From the NCBI GenBank assembly GCA_023078685.1, contig JALGAS010000002.1:6200001-6264000 (forward strand): a stretch of DNA of 64,000 bases, in the 5' to 3' direction. The DNA is from Neopestalotiopsis rosae (lineage: Eukaryota; Ascomycota; Sordariomycetes; Amphisphaeriales; Sporocadaceae). Within the stretch, counting starts at the first letter, position 1. Each line of letters begins with the position of its first letter. Below the pieces are notes generated by a model. The model had not been told where the DNA came from, made no database searches, and worked only from the letters and a program-made list of their open reading frames with translations. The position numbers and the translations under genes are program-made. This document shows positions 30,699 through 42,604 of the stretch, one piece after another.

Positions 30699-33600
30699 AT
30701 TGAGACTTAGATCATACACCTACAAGTGGTCGTTTGCGTTGGTAGATTCAATCGAAATGACGAAAGATGATTACTCCGGTCTAACTTACGAGCCAACGCG
30801 GTCCATTCTGCTTGTTGTGATTATTTACTTCCCGAACATGTAACCTCGACGAATCGGGGTAGTATACGAAGCAGTGTAGTATTCTGTATCGAATGATTGC
30901 CCCCTACGGGGTTACGAGTGTCGGTCTAATCGGCTTTGGGTTGCTGCTGTAGGTCGGACCATCAGGATTCAAGATATTGAGTGTGTTCGGGTGGATAAAG
31001 TTGAAGCAGGCAGCTTTTGCTGTTGTCGAGTTGGTGTTGATGCTCGGTAAAACAGGATGCATCGTAGTGTGATACATCATGTAAGTGTTTTCCACGTGAG
31101 AATGATCTTCATACACCTGTCACTCACTTTGAGCAAGGAAGAGTCGTGGAGATCATATGGATAACAAGGACCACCGAGGAATGGCCCAATATAACACTTT
31201 GAAGAGCTTTCCAGTAACACATACATCGATAGCCAAGCTCTCGCAGGCACATTTTGCGGGCTCCTCTTGGTCGAGAATGTCGACTGAGTATTGATGTGGG
31301 CTGTAATGACTAGTATGGGAGCATTACGAAGACCTCTCGGATATCTATACGACGATGTTTCTAATAAGTACGTCGTGCTTGCTTCAGTGAATATGACGTT
31401 CTTTCCGCACGCATACAACAACATTTTCCACCTTTCCAGCATCTTCTCGATCATGCTAAACTTCCCATCTATACCACCATGAGTCAAGCGCTTGTCACTG
31501 CCTGCATACCGCGTGAGACGATCTGCCATCTTGCAGTAGGCGGAAAATGCCCTTTCCACTGGATGGTCTGCATATGTGCCGCGGGAGGCCTAAGCATAGC
31601 TTCCGACTTGTCGATTCTTGTTTGTTACCGTGTCTCTGGTATTGGTTCTCTACAGATGCCGCTTGAGCAGTAGTTCCTGTCCGGATCGGCTGCTGAAGAT
31701 GACGAGTTGCCAGTTGTACTTTCTAGTATAGGCGATGTATTGATATTTCACTTTATGATTGTACACAAACTCCGATACGAAGCTCACGCTTCGTTTCGGA
31801 TATCTTGTTTATGGCTCGATCTTATCACCAATTTCACAACAGCTGACATCAATATTGCTCGAGTTCCATGTTCTCCCTTTTTCGAGAGGAGGGCAAAGGA
31901 ACCGACCATTCTCATTTGTTGGACAATCAAGAGCTACTAGTGGAGGAATATTGATCACTTCATTTGACTTCAATTTGTATCCATAGCAATCATATCAATA
32001 GTTCTTCGAGCTCATATTTCTCTATTCACATGTACTGTTCGGGAGAGTACTCTGTGCTTCGGCCCGCGTATCTTCTATATTCCCTCCCTTGATATTACTC
32101 CGTACACTCCCGTCTATTTCCATCAATACGGGTCAATAGAAATAATTTAGCTTTGTCTCATAAGCTCCTCGGCGGCCACGTCTATTTGACCTTGGAAATT
32201 ACCTTGTGAATAGCCAAGTCGATATGCTCATATAAGTGTACAAGCGGGGAGATAGAATAATGAAAAGACGTTGATAAGGCTGTTCCCACTGAAAGGTAGA
32301 TATCTATTTAGTAATACACATCCACTCTCTGCCTATGGAATAACGACGGGAGAACACTAAGCAACCCAAGTGCGGTGAGGCAAGGCTCAGCTCACATATC
32401 GTCGTCCTAGTAGCTCAATTCACATGCTATTAGCCTCGTTCGTGGAGCATACATGAGATCAGTTGGGGCGTCACACTTTCACGCACTGTACTACGAGTGT
32501 GAAAAGGAAGGTTTCTTGCATAGCGTAACGTCTACGAGCGGCTCGAGGTATAAATTTCAAGGGGGTTGGGGAGATTGACGTTTCAACATGAAGATATTCA
32601 GGCAGGTACAACTCAGAGAATAAGCAAAATCACAAGGAGCATGGCAAAATAACGTCGAAGAAGAGAAATAAGAGTATTTGCCACGAGACGAATCCAACGT
32701 GGTGGAAAGGAAAAAGTTCTCTAGCGGCGTACATCAAGGTCTACTTGCTCATACGGGTTACCTTGGCTACCTCCTGCCGGTCTTGTGCGGTAGATCTGCG
32801 GTGTCTCAAACTCTCACGGTAAGATCCGAAACTTCATTTTTCTAGTGTCTCGGAGCTACGCAAGATGGTGGAGCTGATCATTGAATCCAGGCCGAGGAGG
32901 AGGAGGAAAAAAAGTCAGCACCCTAATACTGTACTATGTTGCACTATAATGGCGTAAGATGGTCCATGCTTCGAACCAACCACAGCTCGGTAGGAGGTCC
33001 AACCTCATGTTCGGTCTGGACGCCACATTGCGCCATAGTATGAACGGCAGCTCAGTCGCGACCGCGTCCCACGACTGACTCGCATAGCTTCCATGATACT
33101 TTGCTCTCCTCACAGTTCTCAGCCCCCAGGCAATAACCTATGACGCTTGAGCCTTGGACCCCTAAAAAGGAGAAAACACAAAACTAAGGGTCGCCCAGGA
33201 GGTGCACATGTGGAAATGAGATGCCAAGACTAGGCTGAAGTCATATCTTTCCTGTATAGCTGTTGCACATGTTTATTCCGGCTTCATACTTGGGTCATGA
33301 TATGAGTTACTCGCCTGTGTAACCCTCCAAAGATGTCGCCACATCATCTCCGTCTAAGATTGCAATCAGTCCATGATCTACAAACTAATCGGCTCAGTGT
33401 TGTAACCTGTGACTCGATTTGACATGTGTCTATAGCTCGCTATAGCACCAATCGGGCTTAGGCTTTACTCACCTGGTCACCATGACGGATTCGCATGTTC
33501 ACTTGATAATCAGCGAAAGAGAATATGAACATGCCTCAGGGATCACCACGACGGGGTTGAGTCTCTCTTTGTGATCAACACTAATTGTGCATCTCACCCT

Positions 33601-34297
33601 CCCACCGGAAGGGTGTGTCACTATTTATAGCAAGGTTTGAGCGATCATTATTCAAGAAAGATTCAGCGAACTTCAGTGTTGAGTAATAAGATATTCCCGC
33701 ACATTATCGGGATATGATTGCGTGCATGTCCATTAGTAATATGCCAGGGACAATCAACAAAAGTATGACACATGTTTCTGGTATTTGGCTTTCATGACTT
33801 TCCGCGTCGTTCCGAACCTGTTGACATATGGTCTGGGAGGGCAATTTTGGAGTAACCACTAATAGCAATGCTTGGTTGACTTAAGCGTCTGCAGCTTGAG
33901 GAAGCATGATTGGATGGCGATTTGAACTACATGAGACTAGTGTTCAGTGTATGCAATGGTGAGGACCTTGGAACGACCATGATCGTGGGTTGCCTCGGAA
34001 GTCATGTTGCAGAAGAGAAGACATGACAAGAAGAGCAGGGGAGAATATGTAGACTGGAATGTAAGGAATGGTTGATTTATGCTAAATTATATGCTCGCTT
34101 ATTCCAATTTGTACCGTCGAGCACACCTCAGACGTACTCCCAACGCCGCCACCAGTTGTCGACAGACTCAAAAAAACAAAACCATACCTATGTGACCACC
34201 TTGATGCGCCTAATGTCTAGAATTTTCCGAATTTTTCCAAGTTTTCCCTGTAGTGAATGACCTAATAGCCCAAATTATTAATTCCCATGTCCCTTTA
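30699..34297. other. 3.6-kb stretch without a convincing gene
   Basis: I see no domain-bearing frame. The longest open frame (31077-31559, minus, 160 codons) has no recognisable family and an unremarkable composition. The DNA is AT-rich overall with small hairpins, for example CACCCT/AGGGTG near 33597-33616 and an imperfect ATATTCCCG/CGGGATAT pair near 33690-33715. It could hold non-coding transcripts, promoter sequence or decayed elements. It forms the left border of the exopolysaccharide block. Confidence 0.5.
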
Positions 34298-35590
34298 TTA
34301 GTTGTAGAGGCCCAAACGATTGCAAATATCGCGGCAGGCCGTGTCCAAGGTCTCCTTGGTCTCCCAGCCCAGCTCCTTATAGGCGCGACCGACGGCCGCG
34401 ACACTGTACTCTACGTCGCCGGCGCGTCGGTCCACAATCTCGTAGGGGATGGAGCGGCCAGAGGCGGCCTCCATCGCGCGTACCACCTCCATGACAGTGT
34501 TGCCCTGGCCGGCACCGAGGTTGAAGGTGCGGTAGCCGTCCTGGACGGCGCCGTGGCGGCACGCCGCGAGGGCGGCCGTGTGGCCGCGGGCCAGGTCCGA
34601 GACGTGGATGAAGTCGCGGATGGCGGTGCCGTCGGCCGTGTTCCAGTCGCCGCCAAAGATCTTGACGACGGGGCGCTTGCCCGTCATGGTCTGGGTGACG
34701 ACGGGCAAGAGGTTCGAGGGCGGGCCCCTGGGGTCCTCGGCCAGCAGGCCCGAGGCGTCGCAGCCGACGGGGTTGAAGTAGCGCAGCACGACAATGTTCC
34801 ACGAGGGGTCGGACTGCACCAGGTCCGACAGGACGGCCTCGCCAAAGAACTTGGAGCGGCCGTAGGGGTTGGTGATGTCGGTGCAGCCCGCTTGGGGCAG
34901 GTTGCCATAGCCGGGCTCCTCGCGGCCCTGCTCGCACTGCTGGACGCAGTTCTCCTCACGCAGCGGCACACCGGCCTCGGCAAGGGAGCCATAGATGGCC
35001 GCCGAGGAGGAGAAGATGAATGTCTTGATGGAGTACTCCTCCAGCAAGGTTGTGAAGTCGACAAGACCATTGATGTTGTTGCGGTAGTACTTGAGGGGGA
35101 AACGAATGCTCTCCTCGACGGCCTTGTAGGCCGCAAAGTGAATGACACCCACAATGTTGGACCGCTGAATCTCGCCAGAAGGGCTCTTGTATGAGTGTGC
35201 CTCGAGGATATCCCTCATGGCCGCGTCATCGCGGTAATTAATAGAGTGTAAGTCAACCTTGGGACACTTGCGGTTGGGAAGATGTTTGAAGTGGCGTTGG
35301 GCTATAGTGAGGATACCCTGTAGGGCATCCTTACGACTATTGCTGAGATCGTCGATGATGATGACATTGTAGCCCTCTTTGAGAATCTCTACTGATGTAT
35401 GACTGCCAATGAAGCCCAGTCCACCAGTGACCAGGACATACTGGTTCGCTCTTGCTCTGAACACAACATCTTCGAAGCCGCCATAGAAGTGATCGAGCTC
35501 TACCTCAGTGGCAGGCGTAGAAGGAATATAGACGGGCGAGTGAGACCGAAGCTTCGGCGAAGACTCCGAGGACGAAGGAAGCGAACTCAT
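34298..35590 (-). CDS. uge3: UDP-glucose 4-epimerase (GAG-locus Uge3 type)
   Basis: This is an intronless 430-residue short-chain dehydrogenase/epimerase. The NAD-binding motif TGGLGFIGSHT is at residues 55-65 and the ribose-binding DDLSNS follows. The catalytic Ser is in FSSSAAIYG, and Tyr/Lys are in NPYGRSKFFGE. Substrate-side motifs (LRYFNPVGCD, RDFIHVSDLA and FNLGAGQGNTVMEV) are all present. A 50-residue N-terminal extension and an insert before ITNPYG (about 220-240) distinguish it from short GalE. It lacks the mutarotase domain of yeast Gal10. It interconverts UDP-Glc/UDP-Gal and, in the Uge3 case, UDP-GlcNAc/UDP-GalNAc. Naming it uge3 rests on neighbourhood (two GH135 genes and Gt4C), not on residues that prove GalNAc use. 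It is divergent from the spherulin gene at 37211. Confidence 0.9.
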   Translation of the reverse strand: MSSLPSSSESSPKLRSHSPVYIPSTPATEVELDHFYGGFEDVVFRARANQYVLVTGGLGFIGSHTSVEILKEGYNVIIIDDLSNSRKDALQGILTIAQRHFKHLPNRKCPKVDLHSINYRDDAAMRDILEAHSYKSPSGEIQRSNIVGVIHFAAYKAVEESIRFPLKYYRNNINGLVDFTTLLEEYSIKTFIFSSSAAIYGSLAEAGVPLREENCVQQCEQGREEPGYGNLPQAGCTDITNPYGRSKFFGEAVLSDLVQSDPSWNIVVLRYFNPVGCDASGLLAEDPRGPPSNLLPVVTQTMTGKRPVVKIFGGDWNTADGTAIRDFIHVSDLARGHTAALAACRHGAVQDGYRTFNLGAGQGNTVMEVVRAMEAASGRSIPYEIVDRRAGDVEYSVAAVGRAYKELGWETKETLDTACRDICNRLGLYN

Positions 35591-37210
35591 CTCAAATGTG
35601 GAGTTTTTGGCGTAGACGAATATACAATAGTGGCATCGGTTTCTGAGAGAAAAGACTGTATCGAGGAAGAGGGAATTCCCTTTGTCTTTGAACTACTTAT
35701 CATGTGGATAGAATGTTTCTTGAAACTTGTGAAAGTTCGACCGAGATAGTAGGCAGCTGAAAGCAAGAAAATATTCTTGAATCCAGACCAGACCAGGCCA
35801 GGGAGTAAAGAGCAATGACACCTTAGACCAAGCCAGCCTATGCGCAGTGACCCTCTCTCAGCTCAATAACTGTCTCTTGGTCGTGGAGATTTCATCATTT
35901 ACGTTTCAGGAAAGGAAGACAGGGTAGCGTGAAGGGGACTCAGGAAGGAGAAGAGAAAGCTTAGCAGGTTCGAGATAGAGTCTACGACACTGTCCAGGGC
36001 CAAGTCTATCGAAAAATGAACCGGAGCCAAATATCAGCTAGGTTGGACAGAGACTCGGGACTTAGTACGACGGTCTCGACTACTATCAGCTTTGCCTTTT
36101 TTTCGAGCCGTCCAACGCCCAATGCCGAAGTGGCACGTGGTGGAGTTCCGAAATAAAGAAAGAAATCAGGGCACGGCGGGAGGGAGATGAAAGCGAGAGT
36201 GTGAGAGAGGCTATCGTCAAGTTGTGCGGGAGAGGGAGACCGCTTGGCGCTTGAGAGATAAGTCCCAAACATTAAGCAGCGCTATAATTAACAGCCGTGT
36301 TCGAAAAACTTGGTTGAAACCGCGTGTATCTGTCAAATGCAAAAAACTGCGAGGCGAACGAATAAGGAAACTCGAGGGCTTTTGGTTTGGCAACGTTGTG
36401 CCATCATATCGAGGCACCCGATTTCCGCACCACCATGATACTTGGAAGACTCGTATAGAGAGGTTGATACTAGAATTAGTGGAGCCCCTCGTAAGAAGCT
36501 AAGCTACCGAGCTACTATTCCAAGCGTCGCCGTGGTGGTCTAGGATAATGGGTCTTGGTATGCGACGGGTCATAGTGTGTATGGGGGGGCGCTATACTTA
36601 AAAAAGGGGGTACAGCTAGAGAGTTAAAAAGTGGAAGACGAGAACATAAGAAAAGAAGAAAACATGCCAAGGAAAAGCTCGAGCCTTGCACCCTGTTTGC
36701 CTATTCCGTCAATTGGCACTGAGTAGGACGAGTAGCACGAGTAGGTAACAGACCCAGCAGAGAGGCTCCTGGGGCCCACTGAAGCCCCCCAGTGCCCCTC
36801 CCAAGGCACCAGTCTGCTGTCCAGCGAGTCCAGCTGCTCGCCAGCGGACGGGCTAGGCGCTGTACTCGGCGCAACGCAGCAGTCGGCAGCACTCAAGCCG
36901 CGGGGACCGACGTCGCCAACTAGCACTAGGTGCTTCTGGATTACTGCAGATTACTGCGTTTTTCCTGCTAGCAACAAACTTGGTCAAACTGTACATTGCT
37001 TAAATATCCCTAGAGGAAATGAGGACCCGGAGCTTCAAAGCGCAATAGCTGAAGCAAGCAATCCGTCGCCCGTTTCTGTCTATAGTCTTTTTTTTTTTTT
37101 ACAGCTGGCCAGAAGTAATCCACCTCGAGGGACGCTCCGTGAAAACTCACCAAAAAACATCCACCCGAGAGGCTTCGGTTCAAGTCCAGATCCAGATACC
37201 AAGAATCAAC
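35591..37210. promoter_or_regulatory. shared divergent promoter region of uge3 and the first spherulin-4 gene
   Basis: 1.6 kb between two divergent starts. It contains a T-rich tract (37087-37100) about 110 bp upstream of the spherulin ATG. No other gene is recognised; frames at 36006-36272 and 36624-36926 (minus) look random. Coordinated control of both genes from here is likely but inferred. Confidence 0.4.
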
Positions 37211-38481
37211 ATGTCCTCAATCAGCTCAAGCAAAGCCTGGGTGGTGATGCCCTTGTACTATTACCCGCTTACCAATACCACTTGGCAACCGCTCTATGAT
37301 GCGTGCGTAACTTCCATTCCTTGCCCTGTTTGTCAAGATCTTCACCCCGGAGGACAAGTCGATCGGAACCTAGAGGTTCAGGTGAAGGTTGTCCCTCTCT
37401 CTCTGTCTTGCTCCCAAATTTCTTCTCACACGGTCTTTGTCATTACCACCTCACCATCTCCGCATCCCTCCGAGCTGAAGGGCCGAGGGCACTGCTATGG
37501 TCGGAAAACCATACGACTGAAACCATAGAGTCGGCGAGACCCACATGGACTGACTTTCAAGTGTCCGCACGGAACATACAGTATCGCAGCTCACCCTGAT
37601 ACCAACTTCCTCATTGTGGTAAATCCCAATAGTGGGCCTGGCGACCTGCCGCTTCCCGGTCCTCATTATGTGCAAGAGGTGCCGCGCCTGAACGCCTTTG
37701 CCAATGTCCGCTGCGTCGGTTACGTTCGTATCGACTACTGCCGCAAGCCTCTGCGCGAGAGCATGGCAGAGGTTCGGCAGTACGCTGACTGGAACACTGG
37801 CTTCAACATTCCGGGACTTCACGTGCATGGAATCTACGTCGACGAGACGCCCAATCACGTCTCCCAGGAGCGCTCTGAATACCTTGATGCGCTTCGCCTA
37901 TACATTAAGCACGTGAACGGTCTCTTGGGAGAACGAACGGTACGTGACTAGTCTGCTGTCTACTTTGGTTCACACTCTATTTCTTTTGCCACCCCTTTCT
38001 TATGCATGATCGTTTTCTGCCTATCTTGCTATTTCGATCAATATTATGCACGTCGATTTCATCACTTATTTCCGCGTCACATAACCCAGCTGCCGCCTCT
38101 CGCTTCCTGCAGTCAGCCAAAAATAGTCGGAAAGCTAACTCGCCGACCATGGACTACTAGGTCGTCCACAATCCAGGCACACCTCCTGAGGGCGACCTTA
38201 GCTTGTTTGGTAGCCCTGACCTCGTATGCATCTCAGAGGAGCCTCACCAGTTGTACACTGGGGAGGGTGTGCAGAAGAGACTGGGGGAGCTCCCTCTCGA
38301 TCGTGCTCGATCCATCTACCAGATCTCCGGAATTCCGCGTGAGCAGATACGAGATGCTGTGCACGATTTATGCAAGCGAGGCCAGTATGTCTTCGCTACC
38401 GACTTGGTGGATGACTTTTATGAAAGCTTTGGTCCTAGCTGGGAAGACTTTATCTCGGCGGTTGATCAGTCTGAAAAATGA
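37211..38481 (+). CDS. spherulin-4/GH135 family protein, leaderless paralogue
   Basis: Three exons (37211-37302, 37582-37939, 38161-38481) give 256 residues. Introns are long for this window (279 and 221 nt) but phases agree and both exon joins recreate family motifs. The barrel starts at once (VVMPLYYYPL, then TWQPLYDA), followed by LIVVNPNSGPG, VGYVRIDY, and the acidic pair in GIYVDETP (D118, E119) with a further Glu in CISEEPHQ (E176/E177). These positions match the acidic residues proposed as active site in Sph3 (recalled from the Aspergillus work). It has neither signal peptide nor membrane anchor, in contrast to the paralogue at 38701-39711. It might be cytosolic, unconventionally exported or mis-started; the upstream in-frame region adds no leader. 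Confidence 0.88.
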
Positions 38482-38700
38482 GAAGTCCCGGATAGATCGG
38501 CATGTTCAAATCGCAATGGCACTCTATAGATACAAGCACTGATTTTTCTTGTTATTGGTTTTAAATATGAAATGGAACTGTATTTTGGCATGCAATGCCT
38601 TCTAGAAGAGAAATATAATGGGTATGATAGAAAAATAGATCAGGTAAAATCAGACCGTGCCAGACGTCCCAACAGTTCCCAGTACTTGCCACGCATTGAA

Positions 38701-39711
38701 TTAGTTAGTCGACTGTGTGGCATCAACAAAGTTGCTCCAATCCGAAGCCCAAGACTCGTAGAAGTTTGCGTCGTTGCTAGTGAGGAACAGATGTTCTCCG
38801 ACACTCGCAACGTCGTTGACAAAATTCTTCATATCCTCGTCGCTCATAGACGGGACCGAGTTGATCATGATGCTCTTCTCGGCCCTGCTGTCTGGCGCAG
38901 CCGAGACATCGGCGCTTCGGCTCTGCCAGGCATCATAGTTGTCCTCAAACACGACAATAATGTCCACGTTGTCATCGTTGTATCGGTTATCTGGTACTGT
39001 GCCTGGGTTTCGGATAACCTTGATATGATATTAGCATCTGATAGTAATAAGTCCAAGTGGTATAACTTAGTACATACTGTCTTATCTCCAAAGAGACCAT
39101 TGGCGCCCTTGACTGTGGAACTAATGTTCTTCATGTACTCGACGGCAGAATCAGAGTACTCGTGAGGAGACTCGTCAAAGAAGATACCGCTCATGGCAAT
39201 GGAGCTAGAGTTTGAAGACCATCCGGCATAAGTCTTGACCTCCTCAATGACAGTATCAATGTCTCTTGTGGCATATCCAGTTCGGACATATCCAACAGTT
39301 TGCACATTGCTGTACGAGTTGAGCTTCTGGATGGCGGAATAGTATTGTTCATCCGGGACCATGTCGGTTCCTGGGCCGCTGGCTGGGTTTACAACAACTG
39401 TAAAGTTGAGAGAAGACCTCGTTTCCACCCTTGAAGTTCATGTTAGTAAGACTTTTCTTCTGGTTTTTTCAAGGCAATCATTCGAGTTCTTACGCATCAT
39501 AGAGCGGCTGCCACGTGGAGGCGGTCGTGGGGTAAATGTAAAGAGGTACGATGAGCATGGCGCCGTAAGTTGTCTTGTGGTTTTTTCTTGAGAAGATCAC
39601 TGCGATTGGAACAACAATGACAATGATCACAACGAGCAAAACCGCTCCTATTAATCCCCAGAACCACCGCTTGCGACGCCATGCTTTCGGCAACTTCTCC
39701 TGTAAATTCAT
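38701..39711 (-). CDS. sph3: membrane-anchored spherulin-4/GH135 hydrolase (Sph3 type)
   Basis: Three exons (39711-39494, 39429-39078, 39018-38701; introns 64 and 59 nt) encode 295 residues. A short basic cytosolic tail (KAWRRKRW) precedes one strong transmembrane segment (GLIGAVLLVVIIVIVVPIAV, residues 19-38), then the GH135 barrel: MLIVPLYIYP, VVVNPASGPG, VGYVRTGY, the acidic pair in GIFFDESP (D158, E159), and Glu in VVFEDNYDAW (E215). Both introns fall at the same protein positions as in the paralogue at 37211, so the two arose by duplication. Sph3 is a type II membrane hydrolase cleaving galactosaminogalactan and is needed for its production in Aspergillus fumigatus. The two genes converge with about 220 bp between stop codons. 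Confidence 0.92.
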
Positions 39712-42604
39712 CTTGAATGAATCTCAACTTGACTCTTCTGAAACGCTGGTTGATCTTCAATGGAGTGTAGACGCGATTCAATTACCGCCAGAGATTTGCG
39801 ATCACAAGGGGTCGCAATTGGTCAACTGGGGACGACTTCTGGGCGGCAGCGGGCGGCCACAGGCGTCAAGTGGGCGACGACGAAGTCAGTAAGGGGTCAG
39901 GCGTCGTGATCCTGAGTAAGAAAAAGGCAAGGTGAAGATGCAGCAGAGAGGGGCGCGTGTCCCTTGAGTACGCAAGCAGTATATGACAACTTGTCAGTGG
40001 GCGGTCCAGAATAGGAAGAAGAGGCGGCAACGCGCGCGCCTATTGGATCCCTTTTTCAGCCTTTTGGGTCCTTCAGATTAACCGCCGTATCACCATGAGC
40101 GCCAACATGACAAGGTGGACCAGAAAAATGACCAAAAATTGACAAGTCAGGGCAGCCCGCGTGATCTTGACTCTCGACTCTTTTATTCTTTGGGAACTCC
40201 TTTTCACCGCCAAGCCCAATTCTGTTGCATTGCCCATGTGCTAAGCAGTGTTAGCAATGCTAGGCATAAAAAGATATGGATACCTGTCAACGCCGCAGCA
40301 AGTCCTGCAGTCCTACAGTCTTGCAGTGTCCAGGAACGTCCGAAGCAGGAGGGAGCTGCCTGACAAGCCTGCCAAGCCTGACTGAGTTTTTGGCTTCTGT
40401 GCTTACTGCTGAGACCCCTCTGCCGTCTGCTCTCTGCGAGAAAGCTGAGAGAAGGTGGGAAGCACTATTGGCGACTACTTAACAAACTTTTCTTTTTTCT
40501 CTTCAATTTTTCACTCACACTATTATCCCGCTCTCACCCTCACCATCGCCCTCTTCGGCTCACCACACATTTCCACTCTCTCGCTCTCTCTCTCTCTCTC
40601 TCTAACAGTGGAGGCTCTTCTTAGCTCCGCTTGTCTGGTTAACGAGTCGTGGTGTGGGTTTAGAAAAAAGATCGTAGTGGAGATCCCTGCCAATTCCATG
40701 TGGAAATCGCCGTTTGAGTGGTCAAATTCGTCCAATAGGATGATTTAGCGTCAGCCCAAGATGAATGGATCTATGCATCTAAGCACTGGTTCAGGCACCG
40801 TTATGAGCTCCATGACACGATTTGTCGTCATTCACTCATTCTGGTCCGCCTTGTGCACTGGTGCATCCCCACTGGCCTCTTCTTCTTCCTCCCTCCTCCC
40901 ACACTCAACCTCTCACTCTTGTTTTTTTTCCCACTTTGCCCACTTCTTAAACTTGATGTTTTTCCCCGCAAAAGAGCTTGAGCAAAACATCAACACGGCA
41001 GAGTGACGCTTGGTACAAACACTAATTCAAAATTGAGTTTGACTGTGCAGCTTGTGCAGCTTCTGCAAGCACTGTGAATGGACGGACGACGCAAAAAGAA
41101 ACACATCAGAGTTTCGCTTCCTTCCGAAGCATCTCTGTACTCGGCCGACAGCCCGGGTGATCTGGTGCAAGCCAAGCGATTGCACCCGTGCTCTGCTGTG
41201 CTCATCTTCCACAAAACTTCCAGGGTCCTGGTCACAGCGTTGCAATCCATAGCATGGGTGCGCGGTGAGTAACCAATGGAAAACTCGCCGTATTTTACCT
41301 TGTCCCGATAAGTGCGTAGCATTCTGCCATTTGACATGGGTTGCCGACGACCCGGCAGACAGGGCCTACAGGGCCGACAGGGGGCCTGGCAGCCGTACCC
41401 GTGTCGTACGGCTGCGGCCTGCTTAATTCGGAACTGCAAGTCGGGTCCGATTCCTGGTGGCGCTTGACTATTTCTGGGTATAGTCTTGTTTTCTGGCTCT
41501 CGCTGAAACTACTATACGATATCGGTCTGTAAAAGAGAGAGCAGAGCCCATTTTTATCGGATACAACGGTCTATGCGCGCACTACTACACAGTACACAGT
41601 ATTTCTTTTCTTTTTCGTGTCAGCGTCAGCGTCCATGCTCGCGTCCCGGCCCAGCACTGACTGCACTGACCTGCACTCGAGAGGCCCAGGCTGACAGCCA
41701 GATGGCTGGAGTAACACTGCCAGCCCGGCAGCAACGGCTAGAACAGCCCGCAACAGCAGCCACCAGGGGCAGACCCAGAGTTGACTCGCGACACCATCAT
41801 TGATAGAACCGGAGACTAAACAATATCTAACATCATTAGTTAATACGAAGCTTCAGCTCACCCACCGGAGCTCGCCACAATACGAGCTAACCTAGGGATT
41901 AAAACGAGCCGTCAGAGGGGCGCCAGCTAATGCACAACACAAAGTGAGTCTCGATGCTATGACATGAGATGGAGACCCATCCGAGCCATCGGCCAAGGAA
42001 TCTGGACAGTATGAGCGAACGGACGGTCCGCGCAGCTTGCCCCCGGTCGATCATGTCGTAAAGACAACTTTGTTTGGCTACCACTGCGGTGGTAATACCC
42101 GTAATGGCCCTTATAGGGTCTAGCCAGCCTCAGGTCTGCTTCTATATCGAGAGCTCGCACCAGCTCCCTACCTAATCTAGCCTTAACCTCGCGAGAGCAC
42201 AGCTGAAGTTGGTCTCGTTCCAAAAATTTTCTATGTTACCTGCGGCCTAGACGTGACGATACGAGGCTCTAGTCCCGCCTAGAGCCAGCAAGCTGTTAGA
42301 TATCAGGCCGCCCGCGATACACCCTCATCTTGCCATGGGCATTGATAAAGTGGTTCCCGCTACAATCTATCGATCTGTTCGTGTGGCTTGATCAAGTAGT
42401 GGTGGATTTCTAATACTCTGTCTATTGGAGACCTCTTATCACACCCTCATCTCTTTCCGGCGGAACGCTGTTACAGCTATTACCCAGCTCATCCCCCTCC
42501 AACCTTTTGCACATTTTGAAGAACTTCCCCTCAGATGAAAACATTCGCTTAATTCACTTATACCATCTGCGACTTGTCCGGTCAGCAAGACAAGAGCCAG
42601 CAAG
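39712..42604. promoter_or_regulatory. 2.9-kb divergent promoter region of sph3 and gt4C
   Basis: This lies between the divergent starts of sph3 (39711, minus) and gt4C (42605, plus). It contains a pure (CT)10 tract at 40584-40603 inside a pyrimidine-rich run starting at 40576, and GC-rich repeats of CAGGG/CAGGC type near 41350-41400. Short frames on both strands carry no recognised domain. The size suits a large regulated promoter. Confidence 0.4.
40584..40603 (+). repeat. (CT)10 microsatellite / pyrimidine tract
   Basis: Ten CT units within a longer CT-rich stretch in the sph3-gt4C promoter interval. Such tracts are common near fungal transcription starts and could mark a core promoter or a GA-factor site; which gene it serves is unclear, being 870 bp from sph3 and 2 kb from gt4C. 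Confidence 0.75.

Noticed and set aside
31077..31559. 160-codon minus-strand frame as a gene
   Set aside because: No recognisable domain, no intron support and ordinary composition in an AT-rich region. Not enough to call a gene.
34253..35194. Plus-strand 313-codon frame across uge3
   Set aside because: It is antisense to the epimerase, whose active-site motifs are all present. The composition (Ala/Val/Asp/Gly) is typical of a GC-rich shadow.
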